Position numbers and translations under genes: made by a program
The notes under the pieces: model-generated
What the model saw: the letters and a program-made list of their open reading frames with translations, nothing else
Databases searched by the model: none
What the model was told of the DNA's origin: nothing
Shown here: one piece after another, positions 34,862 to 46,310 of the stretch
Numbering within the stretch: the stretch's first letter is position 1
Layout of the letters: the number at the start of each line of letters is the position of its first letter
Assembly (NCBI GenBank): GCA_033002965.1
Contig: JAURVB010007300.1
Span: forward strand, 61,127 to 125,126
DNA: 64,000 nucleotides
Direction: 5' to 3'
Source: Piper betle
Taxonomy: Eukaryota; Streptophyta; Magnoliopsida; Piperales; Piperaceae

Positions 34862-36883
34862 TGTCACAGATGTGATTCATGGGCGTGCCGGGAACTAGGG
34901 TTTGGGTGTTGTCCCTAGGTGTCCCGCGTCCATGATGGGGTAGCGGTGGCTATCCGAGTGGTGGAAACAACATACGGAGGCTAACCCGTGTTGAGTTGCA
35001 GGTTGCAAACTGAGGTGCACGAGCTGCTGTGTGATCGAGCATGGCTATGGAGCATGGCGTTGAGTTACAGCAGTGGTGTCGGCACATGGGTCGGTATTGG
35101 GTGTACCGAGCATGTGGCCGAGTCCAGGAAGAAACCTCAGGTTGCTGCTGATCGCTGTTTGGGTCGGCAGGGTGAGGTTTTGGTGCAACCGTGGACCGAG
35201 CAGGCTACCGAGCCGAGTACGCAGCACAGGGTGCCGAGCAGTCGCTAGTACCGAGCAAAATTGCGGAACTGTGTTCTGGAGCAGTACCGAGCACTGTAGC
35301 GGGCGAGCGCGCGTTGTGTGTGCAGCACGGGTGCGCTGTGCGTGCGCGCAGGAGCGCGCGGGCCGAGGCGCGTGTGCTGCGACGGAGCGTGTGCGCGCGT
35401 GCGCACGGAGCAGATGCTGGTGGACGCGACAGTGCATGGGCATGCACGAGCGGTGGTGCTGGTTCAGGGTGATGGTGGTGGACCATTGCTGGCAGTTGGT
35501 CGGTGAATTGCTGCGGGAGGTTGAGCCATGTCTGGACGGTGCTGGAGTCGAGCCGGTGGGCGCGACGGGATGACCAGCGGTGCAGCCAAGGGGTTTGTGA
35601 TAAACATCCATGGACGTTGGTTGGGGGTGTATCTTGGTGGAAGATATGATCCATATCCAGACGTGGAGGCTGCAACAAACTTCTGATGATAACCACAAGG
35701 CCGTTGGGAAGAACCTGGACGTGGTGTGCTGCTAGGTTGCTGGATACGGTGGGGATTGCAGATCTTTGTGGATAGAGATGCTGGCAAATATCCGGAGTTA
35801 TCTGAAATCAGAAGGACGTGGTGCATATATGTGCATGGGGGTTATGCTGGAAAAACTAGGAGAAGACTCTTGAGTTTAGAGTCGGAACTCAGAGAGGAGG
35901 ACTCTCGGAGGAGGATCGAGTCTCTGGAGGTCGGTGGATCAGGAGAGATCGAGTCCGGATTGGTTGCTCGAGAGATCTGGAGATCAGGAGATCAAGAGAT
36001 TGAGGAGAGATCAAAAGATTGAGAGGCCAGATCAAGGAGAAACGTGGGAGTGGATCAAGAGTGGAATCGAGTCCGGTGAGGAGGAGAGTTCCTAAGATTC
36101 CAGGCGTGTTCTCTTGTGAGAAAACAGCGTGGTGCGGCTGGTGAGAAAGAAGCGTGGAGTTGCTGCAACCGGTGTTCGTGGTGAGCACTGGAACTCCATC
36201 GGCTTGTTGGAATCCAGGTACGCGTTGTTAGATTGCTGGTGTTGGCAATCGGGGATAGGATTACTCGGGGAGTAATTCCTGTGTGCGCCTTTGTATTTGG
36301 GTACATTGGGGCGAGGCTGTGGGGGTTGTCCACGAGCCGAGCAAGTGCTTGAGAGGAGAGTTCGAGTGCTTGTAAAATCCTTATGATCGGGTGAATGATA
36401 TAAGGTTGGGAAGTGTTTTCCCGTAATCTGTGGTTTGCTTGTTGGCTGTCGTTTTAGGCAGGGAACTTCTGTATCCGAGGTCGCGGTCGAGGTTTACAAG
36501 GCAGGCGGTTGCAGGGACTGGTGCTGAGACGAGCAAGGGCAGACGGCACGAACCCAGGGCGTGTTGCTGGCTGGGCAATCGGGCAGTGCTGTGTGGAGTG
36601 CTGTTTGACTTCTGGAACAGCCTATCGGCAAGGCGTGTCGGTAGCCAGAAGTGCTGTGTCGGTGTTTGGTGCGGTGCCAATACGTGGTGATCGAGCGAAG
36701 GGTTGAAGGCAGTAACCTCGGGGTGTTGAGGTTGGCCGAACACAGATTGGTGTTGGCGTGCAGGCTTCCGTAGTCTCTTCAAAGTTGCATTCTTAGTGTT
36801 AGGCTGATGTTCTCGGGTCGAGAATACGCCGTGCGGACTGGTTAGGGGCGAAAAATTTGGGTCCTTGAATCAGGCCCGTGACA
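34862..36883 (+). mobile_element. Family B solo LTR
   Basis: 2022 bp from TGTCACAGATG to GGCCCGTGACA, flanked by ACAAG (34857-34861) and GCAAG (36884-36888), a 4/5 TSD. Both ends match, inverted, the ends of the second copy at 56520-58006 (GGGAACTAGGGTTTGGG near the start; GGGGCGAAAAATTTGGGTC near the end). It is rich in the octamer ACCGAGCA (35100-35290) and in GCGC tracts, and its second half is G/A-rich with GAGATC-type repeats (35880-36060). The several long frames here run through GC-rich repeats and resemble no known protein. Confidence 0.75.
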
Positions 36884-37222
36884 GCAAGTCTCTCAATGAG
36901 GCATTGAGATTTTATTTTAGTAATTATTTTGATGTATTTACTCCCTTATTTTTTTTATCTATTTATACTTTGGTTATTATTGTGTGTTGATTGTTTACAT
37001 GTCATGTCAGTATACATACTTTTTTATTAGGTTGTTACAACCATTTATTTATCTTTCTTTGTTGGGTATTAATTGTGTACATAGTAATGTCTTCCTTTAT
37101 CGAGACATTAAGAGAGTTATTTTGATTTGTCTTTTGTTTGGGTTTTTTTAGATTAATCGATTTCGATTCGATCTTGCTAGTTCTAATATGGTTCTTAGGT
37201 AAATCGGATTCAGAGTGTTACA
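36884..37222 (+). mobile_element. Old family A LTR, second part
   Basis: Resumes the interrupted LTR and ends with ATCGGATTCAGAGTGTTACA, the decayed counterpart of the solo LTR end at 14208. Confidence 0.6.
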
Positions 37223-37845
37223 ATAATAATTAGCAGTCATGATAAGAGACAATTTAAAATTGTAGTTAAATTAAAAATCATATAGATTTAATCTCAATAA
37301 TTATAATAATCTAATGATCATGATAACTTTTCCTTTAAATTCTTTAAATTTTAATAAAAATCTCAAAAAATTATGAGCTCTCTGAGTGAAAGAAAATCAC
37401 ATTATTTTATATTATTAATTATTAATTATGAATATATATAAAGATAGATATGTAGATAGATAGATATTTTATATTAGTGGTTGAAAGAATTGTCAATACC
37501 CACGTAAAAAAAAACCCCCACATTATTAGTTGGTCAATAAAAGAAAATCAATAAAAGGCCATAAGACATTTAAATGTTATACCCAAGTATACGCAACCAA
37601 AATAAATTATAAGATAAATACAGACAAAGTTTCATATTGTAGAGCAACCAAGATAATTCATGAACCCATATACACCCTCTACTTTTATATTTTTTTATGG
37701 ATATATGAACATAAAGCTATTTAATTAACAGAGATGGAAAAAAAGCTATTCAATTAACTAAAAAAATTTAAAATCATCATTTTCATTAAGTCATTTTAAC
37801 AGTGCTTTTTCTGTTAATTTTTTATTTTAAAAGTGTCGATATTGC

Positions 37846-37889
<44 letters not shown>

Positions 37890-37931
37890 CCAAGTGTAAA
37901 ATGAGAGAGAGAGTGTGGGGAATGAGGATTG
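37223..37931. other. AT-rich spacer and S9-gene promoter
   Basis: AT-rich with GATA-type repeats at 37440-37466 and an (AT)n tract at 37851-37888. The AT tract ends about 45 bp before the S9-peptidase ATG and is followed by GAGAGAGAGAG, so it lies in the core promoter or leader. Confidence 0.6.
37851..37888. repeat. (AT)n microsatellite next to a start codon
   Basis: About 19 AT units in near-perfect array, followed by a short (GA)n at 37903-37913. Confidence 0.9.
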
Positions 37932-40900
37932 ATGGCGGCAAGGTTGACAAATCAATGGCTGTGGCCTCGCTTCAAAACCTTTCCTCCCGCTTCCATCCCC
38001 CGCCCTCCCTCTAGGGCAATGGCCGCCGCCGCCGCCAAGGTCACGGCGCCGTACGGCTCCTGGAAGTCTCCCATCACTGCTGACGTCGTCTCCGGCGCCG
38101 ACAAGAAGCTCGGCGGCTTCGGGCTCGCCAATGGCGGCCGCCTCGTCTGGCTCGAGTCCCGCCCTGCTCAATCTGGGTATTGCACCTTTACCCTTCATTT
38201 CCAGTTCGGAGGTTACTTGCTGTAGTAGCTGTTTGATGTTCTTTTCCTACATTTTGTTGTCCACGAATCAAAATGTTGGAACTGCGTGCTACTGTTTATG
38301 ATCAGTTGATGGATCGCTTTTTGGTGTTGTTTAGTGTGTAGATTGTGCTTGTCGTTGGATTTTTCTTTTGGCGTTAAGAAAGACATGTTGTAGCTGGTGG
38401 TTACTACCCATGAACTTTTGATGTATAAGCGGGTTTGTTTGTCGGTGTGATGTGATGATTTTTAGGACATTTTGATGGAATTCCCTCCCCCTCCCTGCGT
38501 TTGTTGAAAAATGGAATTCGTAGGTGTTGGTTACTATTTCTGGGCAATAGATATACAGTTTGTTGTCACAGTGTTTTTTAGTGTATAGATGTGGTGAATC
38601 TGTGGTGATTTTTCATATCCTGGTTGGATTTTTATTTTTTATTTTTTTGAAGTGTTTGACAAATAAATTGTGTGGCATGTGAAGTAAATACAGGTCTCGA
38701 CTCATTTTTGAAAAAAATAGTTTGTGGTTATTATTTTAGCGAATTGTTTGTTCTTTTCTTTGGGTTTTTGCTTGCAAGGTGCTTTAATTTTGGGTGGTGA
38801 TTCCCATGGGTTAGGCGGGCGGTCATTGTCAAACAAGCAGAAAAGGCGGATGATGAGCCAGTAGATGTTACTCCAAAAGAATTTTCTGTTAGGACACTGG
38901 CACAAGAGTACGGAGGTGGTGCTTTTACAATTTTGGACAACACTATTATTTTTTCAAATTACAAGGACCAAAGGTTGTACAAACAGGTTATAGGAGGTGA
39001 GTTTCAGTTCTTTATTAAGTTATGTTCTGGAGCTGTTAATGCGAAGTCACAGCCGTTTGCTACCTTAGTGCAACTGGGATTTCTTTGTGGTCTAGGTATC
39101 TGCATCTTCCTATATATCCCATTTTGGGTTAATGGTCCCAGTGATTTATGAATATTTTAAATTGGTGAACGCTCTTATTTATGTTCAACATGCCAGGTTT
39201 AGACACTGCCAATTCCCTGCTGTTAAAATGTTGCATTTAAGTGATAACTACCGATAAATATGAAAGCATAAGGTCTTCTAGGAAGAGAAAATTCAAAGCA
39301 AGTGAACGTTGGCTGCCAAAAACTATAATAGTAAAAGAGCCTTGCTCCATGTTTAAATACTCCCTTAAACTTCCAATTTTCCTAAGCAATTCTGGGAGAG
39401 TGGCTTTTGAGGATAATTAAATGTAGAGATTGAGGACAAAAAATTCATTTTTTAAAAAGGAATTCATGGTCCTGTACATGTAAGATGAAGAATTTGTCAC
39501 TTGATGATAATTAACATTTCCACTTCCGAGGCTCCAGTAGTGAAATTGTACTATGCAAAAATAAACAAGATGTGAGGTAAGTATAATTTAAAATTTTAAA
39601 ACAGAAGTCTGAGCATTTTATGAGGCTCAAAATCTTAATTTTATCATCTGATGTAAGTGTTCAATAGTCATCCATTTCTGAAATTGAGTATTTCTGTTGC
39701 AAATTGGATAGGGCTACTGGATTAACATGGGTTCTTTAAACTATCCTTGCTGCATTTGAGGTTAATAATACTATCTTTATAAATGTGCAACTATTTGGTC
39801 CTTACAATTATCAAATGAATCCCCTCGAAAAAAGCTTTAAAGCTCGTACATTATCTCTATGGGTCAGGTAAACAAACATAATCTTTAGTTATCTGGGATC
39901 TGTTCTTCAACTTTGTTTAGCCAATGATCAATTTTGCAGAATTATATATTATTTGTTGGTCAATCAAGACTTGTATCTTATATGTGCAAGCCTAATTATG
40001 TTATACTTGTGAAATTTTAATAAGTTGCTTTTTTTAACCTTCTGCTTAATTTGTTATTGTTCTATATGCCAGCAGAAACTTTTCCTATCCCCTAACTCCA
40101 GATTATGGAGGGCCTGTTGTTCGCTATGCAGATGGAGTATTTGATTTACGCCTTGATAGATACATCACTGTTAGGGAAGGTCTATCTTTGTTAGCTGGTT
40201 GTGCTTATGATATCACAACGTAAAGTAGCTGAGTTTGTGAAAGTTTTTCCAGATCATCAGGGGAGCAGCTTAAATCCAATCACAGATATAGTAGCCATTG
40301 ATCTGAAGCATGGGAGCACTAAAGGTAAAATCTTAGATGGTTTTAAATATTAGTAACAAATTTGGCTGCTGAGTGTAGCACATTATTTTATTACTCATGT
40401 GTACTTTTTTGCCACTTCTATGTAAATTGAAGAGCCAAAGGTGTTGGTAAGCGGGAATGACTTCTATGCCTCTCCTCGTTTGGATTCAACTGGCAAGAGG
40501 ATTGCTTGGATTGAGTGGGCACATCCAAATATGCACTGGGATCGAGCACAACTTTGGGTCGGCTATATTTCTGATAGTGGGTAGGTGACATGCTCTCCCT
40601 GTAAGTAAACCTTCAATTATAAAGAAGTTGTTGGGCTATTATTCTTGAATTGAGTTCTTTCACTAAATTCACTTTGCATGTGTGAAAAAAACTACTTCAA
40701 CCCCATGAACCATATGATTCCTTTGTTTTGTTTTTATCACTGTGAGAAAATGAATGGTATGTCTTATTAGTAGTCTTTGACAATGGTTATTGACAGGGAG
40801 ATAGGCAAACGCTTATGTGTTTCTGGTGGTGATCCTGAAGTTGTTGAATCTCCTAGTGAACCTCAATGGTCCCCTAAAGGTACCAACTTTTTTTTATGAT

Positions 40901-43900
40901 TTATATTTTGCAGTTAACAGCACATGCATTCTTTTTTGAGTAAAACTTTTTTGGATGCCCTTCGAGCCTCATGTATTTTGAAGGTTAACATCGCCCATTT
41001 GCATTCAGATTAAGGTGAACAATCATTGTATGTTTCTTTTCAAATGTGCACCAGTCATCCTATGTTCTCTGTACTTTGCTTACATCAGGGAAGCAATCTT
41101 GCATTTTGCTTCATTCATTAACATTCTTTGTTACCTCAAAGTTCTGTATTCAAGTTTGATGATATGCCATGTGAAAGAAGTAACAAGCTAGCATCCCTTT
41201 TTATTTTTTGCAGGAGAACTCTTTTTGTCAATGACAGGATAAATGGGTTTTGGAATATTTATAAATGGGTAAGTACTAACCGAGAGTCCTTTGCTTTGAT
41301 ATTTGCTGTTGTTTTCGTTTGAAGTTGATTGATAGAGCTTATGATTAGTGTATATTTTTCTCACTAAAACAATCATGAATTTCTTTTTCATGACATTTTT
41401 CACTAAGTGCCAGAGTCTCGAGACAAATAAATTAATTCCAAGCCATGGCTTTTTACTGAAGTCTGAATATATGTTTCTGTTTTTTTTTATAATGCAGGAT
41501 GAAAATGAAAATGAGTCATTAGCATTAACCTCGATGGAGGCTGAATTTACTAGGCCCCTCTGGGTTTTTGGATACCACTCTTATGATTTCATATCAAGCG
41601 ATAAAAATGCTGACTTCATTGCTTGCTCTTACAGGTCTCTTCTGCTTGAACCTTCATCTTTATATAAGATGGTATTATTTGACTTACATGACTTTATTGT
41701 CCGTCAATCGCAGACAAAATGGGCGATCAGAATTAGCCATTTTGGATGCCAATACATCACTTATCTATTCACTTGATGTTCCTTTCACTGATATTGGCAA
41801 TATTGTAAGTTTGAATTTTCTTCTTTGTTTATCCTAGTTTGTGTGTAATATGCTGTTTCTTCTATCTGTTAATCAACGTATTTAGATCTTCAAGGAAAGC
41901 TTTTATGATAGTAATTTTTTATTGCTCAGATTTCAGGTCCTTCCTGCCTTTATATTGAGGGGGCTTCTGCATGCCATCCATTATCAGTAGCTAAGGTAAA
42001 CATAATTGGCAGAACTATTGTTCTTGGTCAACTTGGAATCTCCAGTCAATAGCACATGAGAGCATCATTCTTGGTCTTCTATGTGCTAGTAATTCATGCA
42101 TTCGTCTTTATGGCAGGTATATCTAGATGACAGCCTTTCCAAGGTTACTGAGTGTTCCATCATTTGGTCTTCCTCTGTTAATTGCGTCAAGTACCAATCT
42201 TATTTCAGCTCACCAGAAGTGATTGAGTTTCCTTCAGGATCATCTGATCAAACCTCCTATGCATATTTTTATACACCAGAAAATCGTGATTATCAAGCTA
42301 GTGATGAAGAAAAGCCTCCCCTTTTGCTAAGGAGTCATGGTAAATATTTTTGATGAAATGTTGATTTGAAGCTCACTGGCATTCCGCAGATGCTTGTGCA
42401 CTTCTATACTGTTTTTGAAAATCTATGCTGATGATTTAACACCTTATGGAAGTGTCTCTGCATCATTTTCTTTCTTAAAGTAGTTTATACTTTATAATTT
42501 CCGTATAGCTTGCAGAATGATTAATGAGTGTGTCCATGTCTGGAACTTATGTCAACTGTAGGAGGACCAACTGCTGAAGCACGTGGAGTTTTGGACCTAA
42601 ACATTCAGTATTGGACTAGTAGAGGCTGGGCTTTTGCAGACGTCAATTATGGTGGAAGCACTGGTTAGGCATCCTAATCAACTTCTTATCACTGAAAAAA
42701 GATAATAAACTTTTGCTAGTAAGATACTGATGGATGCTGCTAACTTTTTTAATTCTTGGTCAAGATATCTTGCTTAGTTTGTACAAAATGCTCTGCTTTA
42801 GTTCATTTTTTTGGTCATTCGAGCATGACATCTTCTTTTAACATTTTGATCATTGGCCATGAATCCATGATCTTATTGTAACCCTTAATGTTGAGTGCAT
42901 AGCCCTCAATGTTGAGTACTAAGTCCAAATAATAGAAATCAATGGATAATATTTTAGCTGCTATCTACTTGAGCTTTTTGTGACTTTCTTAGTTGAGTTT
43001 TAAGAAATGTGATCATCACTTTCTACGATTTGAAGGATATGGAAGACAATATAGAGAAAGACTTCTTCGAAACTGGGGCATTGTTGATGTTGATGACTGT
43101 TGCAGTTGCGCCAAATACCTGGTAACCAGTTTCCTAAATTTTCTCTTTTCCCTCTGTGGCAAGAAGTTAAAGAACCAAAAGAAAAATTTGCACAGCATCT
43201 ATTACCACTTTGTTTCTAGCATTAAAGTGCATTTCTTGTTTTTAAGGGGGAAAGTGGAAAGGTTGATATGCAACGACTTTGTATAACTGGCAAGTCAGCA
43301 GGTGGCTACACAACTTTAGCAGCTCTTACTTTCAGGAAGACATTCAAGGCTGGTGCTTCATTATATGGTGTAAGTGGCTGATCGTTGTCATTAATTTTTT
43401 ATGTGAAGTTCAAAAATAAGAATTGACTTGTCAAAATGATGATGAGGAACCATGATAAGGTCTGGGTAAGTTTATACTAAATGCTCTTGCAAACAACCTA
43501 CGAAGCTGGAAAAATGATCCCATATTATTGTTGTCACTTACTCATTCCAACTATGAATCTGGATTCTTGAGTGAAATGATAATTGATGAACAAGAATATT
43601 CCTTTGGTCATCTTATTTACCATTGTCTAATCCGGCCTAAAACATTGTCACTTTGTCTCTGCATGTTTTATGTCCTTGATTTAGATGCAAAAATATTCAA
43701 TCAACAACACAAAATATATGCCGCCCACTCATCTAGCTGGGACAATGTTGATGATCATGTAACAAAGCTTTATGTCTGCTTGATATGTGTAAACGTGACA
43801 AGGAGTTTGAGATAATGGTACTGCAGTGTTTGCTAGCTACATAAGGTGCCAAATAAAAGAGTGTAATGAACTGAGGTGTAGAGAGTGATCCAGATGGAGG

Positions 43901-45360
43901 CTATATCTTTTGTTATTTTATTTTACGTGCTACACTGTCATATAGCTGACAAGTAGACCTATGTAGCTGAATCATGAGGAAGAAAGTGGAAAATTTTCTT
44001 TAAAACATCCTTATAGAAGGGATGACAAAAGCAGAACAGAAAGATAACTGACGAGGGAAAACAGATTTAAGTGTAAAAGGGGGATAGAGGGAAGAAATCA
44101 GGATGCTCGTGGGGCAAGGACATGCTTAGTTGGGGAAGTTTATTTTACTTCATCATTTGTTTGTTCTGTATTTATTCCATTTTGGTAATAATCATTTTCT
44201 GCAGTAAATAAGTCACCATATTAGATTAATAAATATAATTATTCCTTATTCCCTAAGATCTGAAGAGGAAAAAATTCTATTTTTTCATGATGTTGTGATA
44301 AGGATATTTTGCTGAACTCTCTTCATGTCTATGACTTTCTATTTTAAATGTTGGTACGGTCAGGTTGCAGATTTATCATCGATGAAGGCAGAAACACACA
44401 AGTTTGAATCTCATTATCTTGATAATCTTGTTGGTCAGTGATAAATTTGCAAATGATATTTGTTCTGTCAATACATCATGATAGTTGGTGTAAAACTATT
44501 TGTGGTAGTAATATTCTATGTTTTGGGTGTTATAATGCAGGAGACGATAAGGCTTTCTACGAAAGGTCACCCATTAACTTTGTTGATAACTTCTCTTGCC
44601 CTGTTATTCTTTTTCAAGGTTTGGATGATAAGGTATACTATTTTTCTACCCGCTTTCCTTGTCTCCATGAGTAATAAATCAGTATTTACATTTTTTTATT
44701 AGTTTTACTTGATAATGTGCATTGGTTAAGTCTTTGTTAATTTGAGAAAGTTTAGCAATTCAAAGTTTATTGCTATTAGTATTTCTCAATCAGCTTGTGA
44801 TGTTCTAAATATCACTGATTCATGAATACATAAAAGTTTTATGAAGTTGATATTAGAATGATCAACTTTAGAGTACACAACATTTATGCAGATGATCGCT
44901 GCACCTTTTCAAATTCGCCAATGGTTTGTCCTTATTGCTTCCCAAACCTTTTTAGAAGGGCCGTTTGTATTTCCGTTAGCATTTAGAACTCACAGTTGTT
45001 AGGGCAGGAATTGATTTCTTTTACATGAGACGAACCGGCTTTATAAAGTCTGATTCTTAATTGATGTCAAAGGTTGTGCCACCTGATCAAGCGCGTAAGA
45101 TATACAAGGCCTTGAAGAAGAAAGGGTTGCCCGTTGCACTTGTTGAGTATGAAGGAGAGCAACATGGATTCCGCAAGGTATTTGGACGTTATTTCTGAAA
45201 ATATTTTTAGTTAATAACTTAATGTTACTGATCAAGTCAGTTTCAGGCTGCAAATATCAAATTCACACTGGAACAGCAAATGATGTTCTTTGCTCGTTTG
45301 GTTGGCCAATTCCAAGTTGCAGATGATATTCAGCCAATCGGAATTGACAACTTTGATTAA
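37932..45360 (+). CDS. S9-family serine peptidase (prolyl oligopeptidase, AT5G36210-like), two apparent frameshifts
   Basis: Alpha/beta-hydrolase peptidase of the acylaminoacyl/dipeptidyl peptidase type. Exons are 37932-38176, 38815-38996, 40076-40179, 40253-40324, 40433-40580, 40797-40879, 41214-41268, 41498-41634, 41714-41804, 41930-41995, 42117-42339, 42562-42663, 43036-43121, 43247-43369, 44364-44433, 44541-44632, 45073-45177 and 45247-45360. Splice sites and phases agree except in exons 3 and 7, each one base short: exon 3 breaks in CCCC (about 40089-40092) after FPIP, and exon 7 in TTTTT (about 41222-41226) after KGELF. Taken literally the product stops at residue 148; otherwise it is about 699 residues. 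N-terminus: possible transit peptide, with a second ATG at codon 30. Residues WSPKGELFF belong to the propeller. The hydrolase part has the nucleophile motif GKSAGG (usually GGSAGG), Asp in LDDKVV and His in EGEQHGF, so the triad is present. Assembly error or a recent null allele cannot be separated. Confidence 0.9.
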
Positions 45361-46310
45361 GCTTTTTCTCTAACACTTCGATGCCCTTGTCGAGTAGCTA
45401 ATGTAACGTAACTAGCCTTTAAAACAAAGTGGCTATATCAAAATAAAGTATACTTTTATCGGCCTCTTGGGGAAGACGAGGTGTAATATCTGTTATGAGT
45501 GACCCAAGGGGTTACACAATGTCAACCCAAAGGGTACCGTATCAACCCCTCTAAATTAACGGAGTTGGGGGGGGGGGGCGGCGGCAGAGGATGGGGTTGG
45601 CTCACAGAAGGGACTTGCACTTGAGAGGGAATGTGTAGGGCGAGGTAGTGGTGGGGCTCGGATAGGAGTAAAGTTAGATCTTTACAGCAAAGCCGAACTT
45701 GCTGTGCCTAACGACATGCCGCTCCATAGCTTGTGCGAGCTTGAGCTTGGCGGTGGGAGGGAGTCGGGTGGTCCTGCGTTGACGTGAGGAAGATGGTGGT
45801 GGAAGGCAGACAGTGATTGACCGGTCGTGGTAGTGGTAGTCGTGGGAGGGAGGAGAACTGAATGAGGGGGGTGGAGTGGAGATAAGTGAACCGTGGAAGG
45901 TTAGTTAAAGGCACCAATGTCTTGAATGCTCCAACCAAAAAGAACGTCCATCCACCGACTCCGACGAGAAAGCTAGCACAGAATCAAGGACGAGAACGAT
46001 TAAATAAAAACATAGCAGCCTCTTTTATACAACCATTGCTGCTCTCCTTGACAAACACTCTTCTCACTAGATTGTCTTCCATCCTTCCACTTCATCTTGC
46101 TCCCATCTCCACCCCCCCCCCAATCTTCCTCTCACATCCCTACCTTTCTTTTCTCTTGCATATTCTGATTATGAAATCATCCTCCATGACTGCTAGTGTG
46201 GGTGTCCCTTCTTTCTTTCCTCATACATACTCTCGCGAAGTCTTCATCGTCATCACCGTCCCCGCGCGGCCGTCACCCTGGGTATAAAAAATGACGAGAA
46301 AAGGGTTGTC
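45361..46310. other. Spacer after the S9 gene, with homopolymer G run
   Basis: Poly(A) region of the S9 gene, then a 12-base G run at 45567-45578 and G-rich sequence to 45880 and C/T-rich sequence to 46280. Open frames on both strands (45708-45938, 45886-46287) are low-complexity and match no family known to me. Confidence 0.5.

Noticed and set aside
35045..35826. Long frames (up to 217 residues) in the family B LTR
   Set aside because: Many frames on both strands are open at once, with low-complexity translations and no counterpart in the second copy at 56520-58006.
45886..46287. 133-residue frame after the S9 gene
   Set aside because: Pro/Thr/Leu-rich low-complexity translation, no splice context, no family resemblance.
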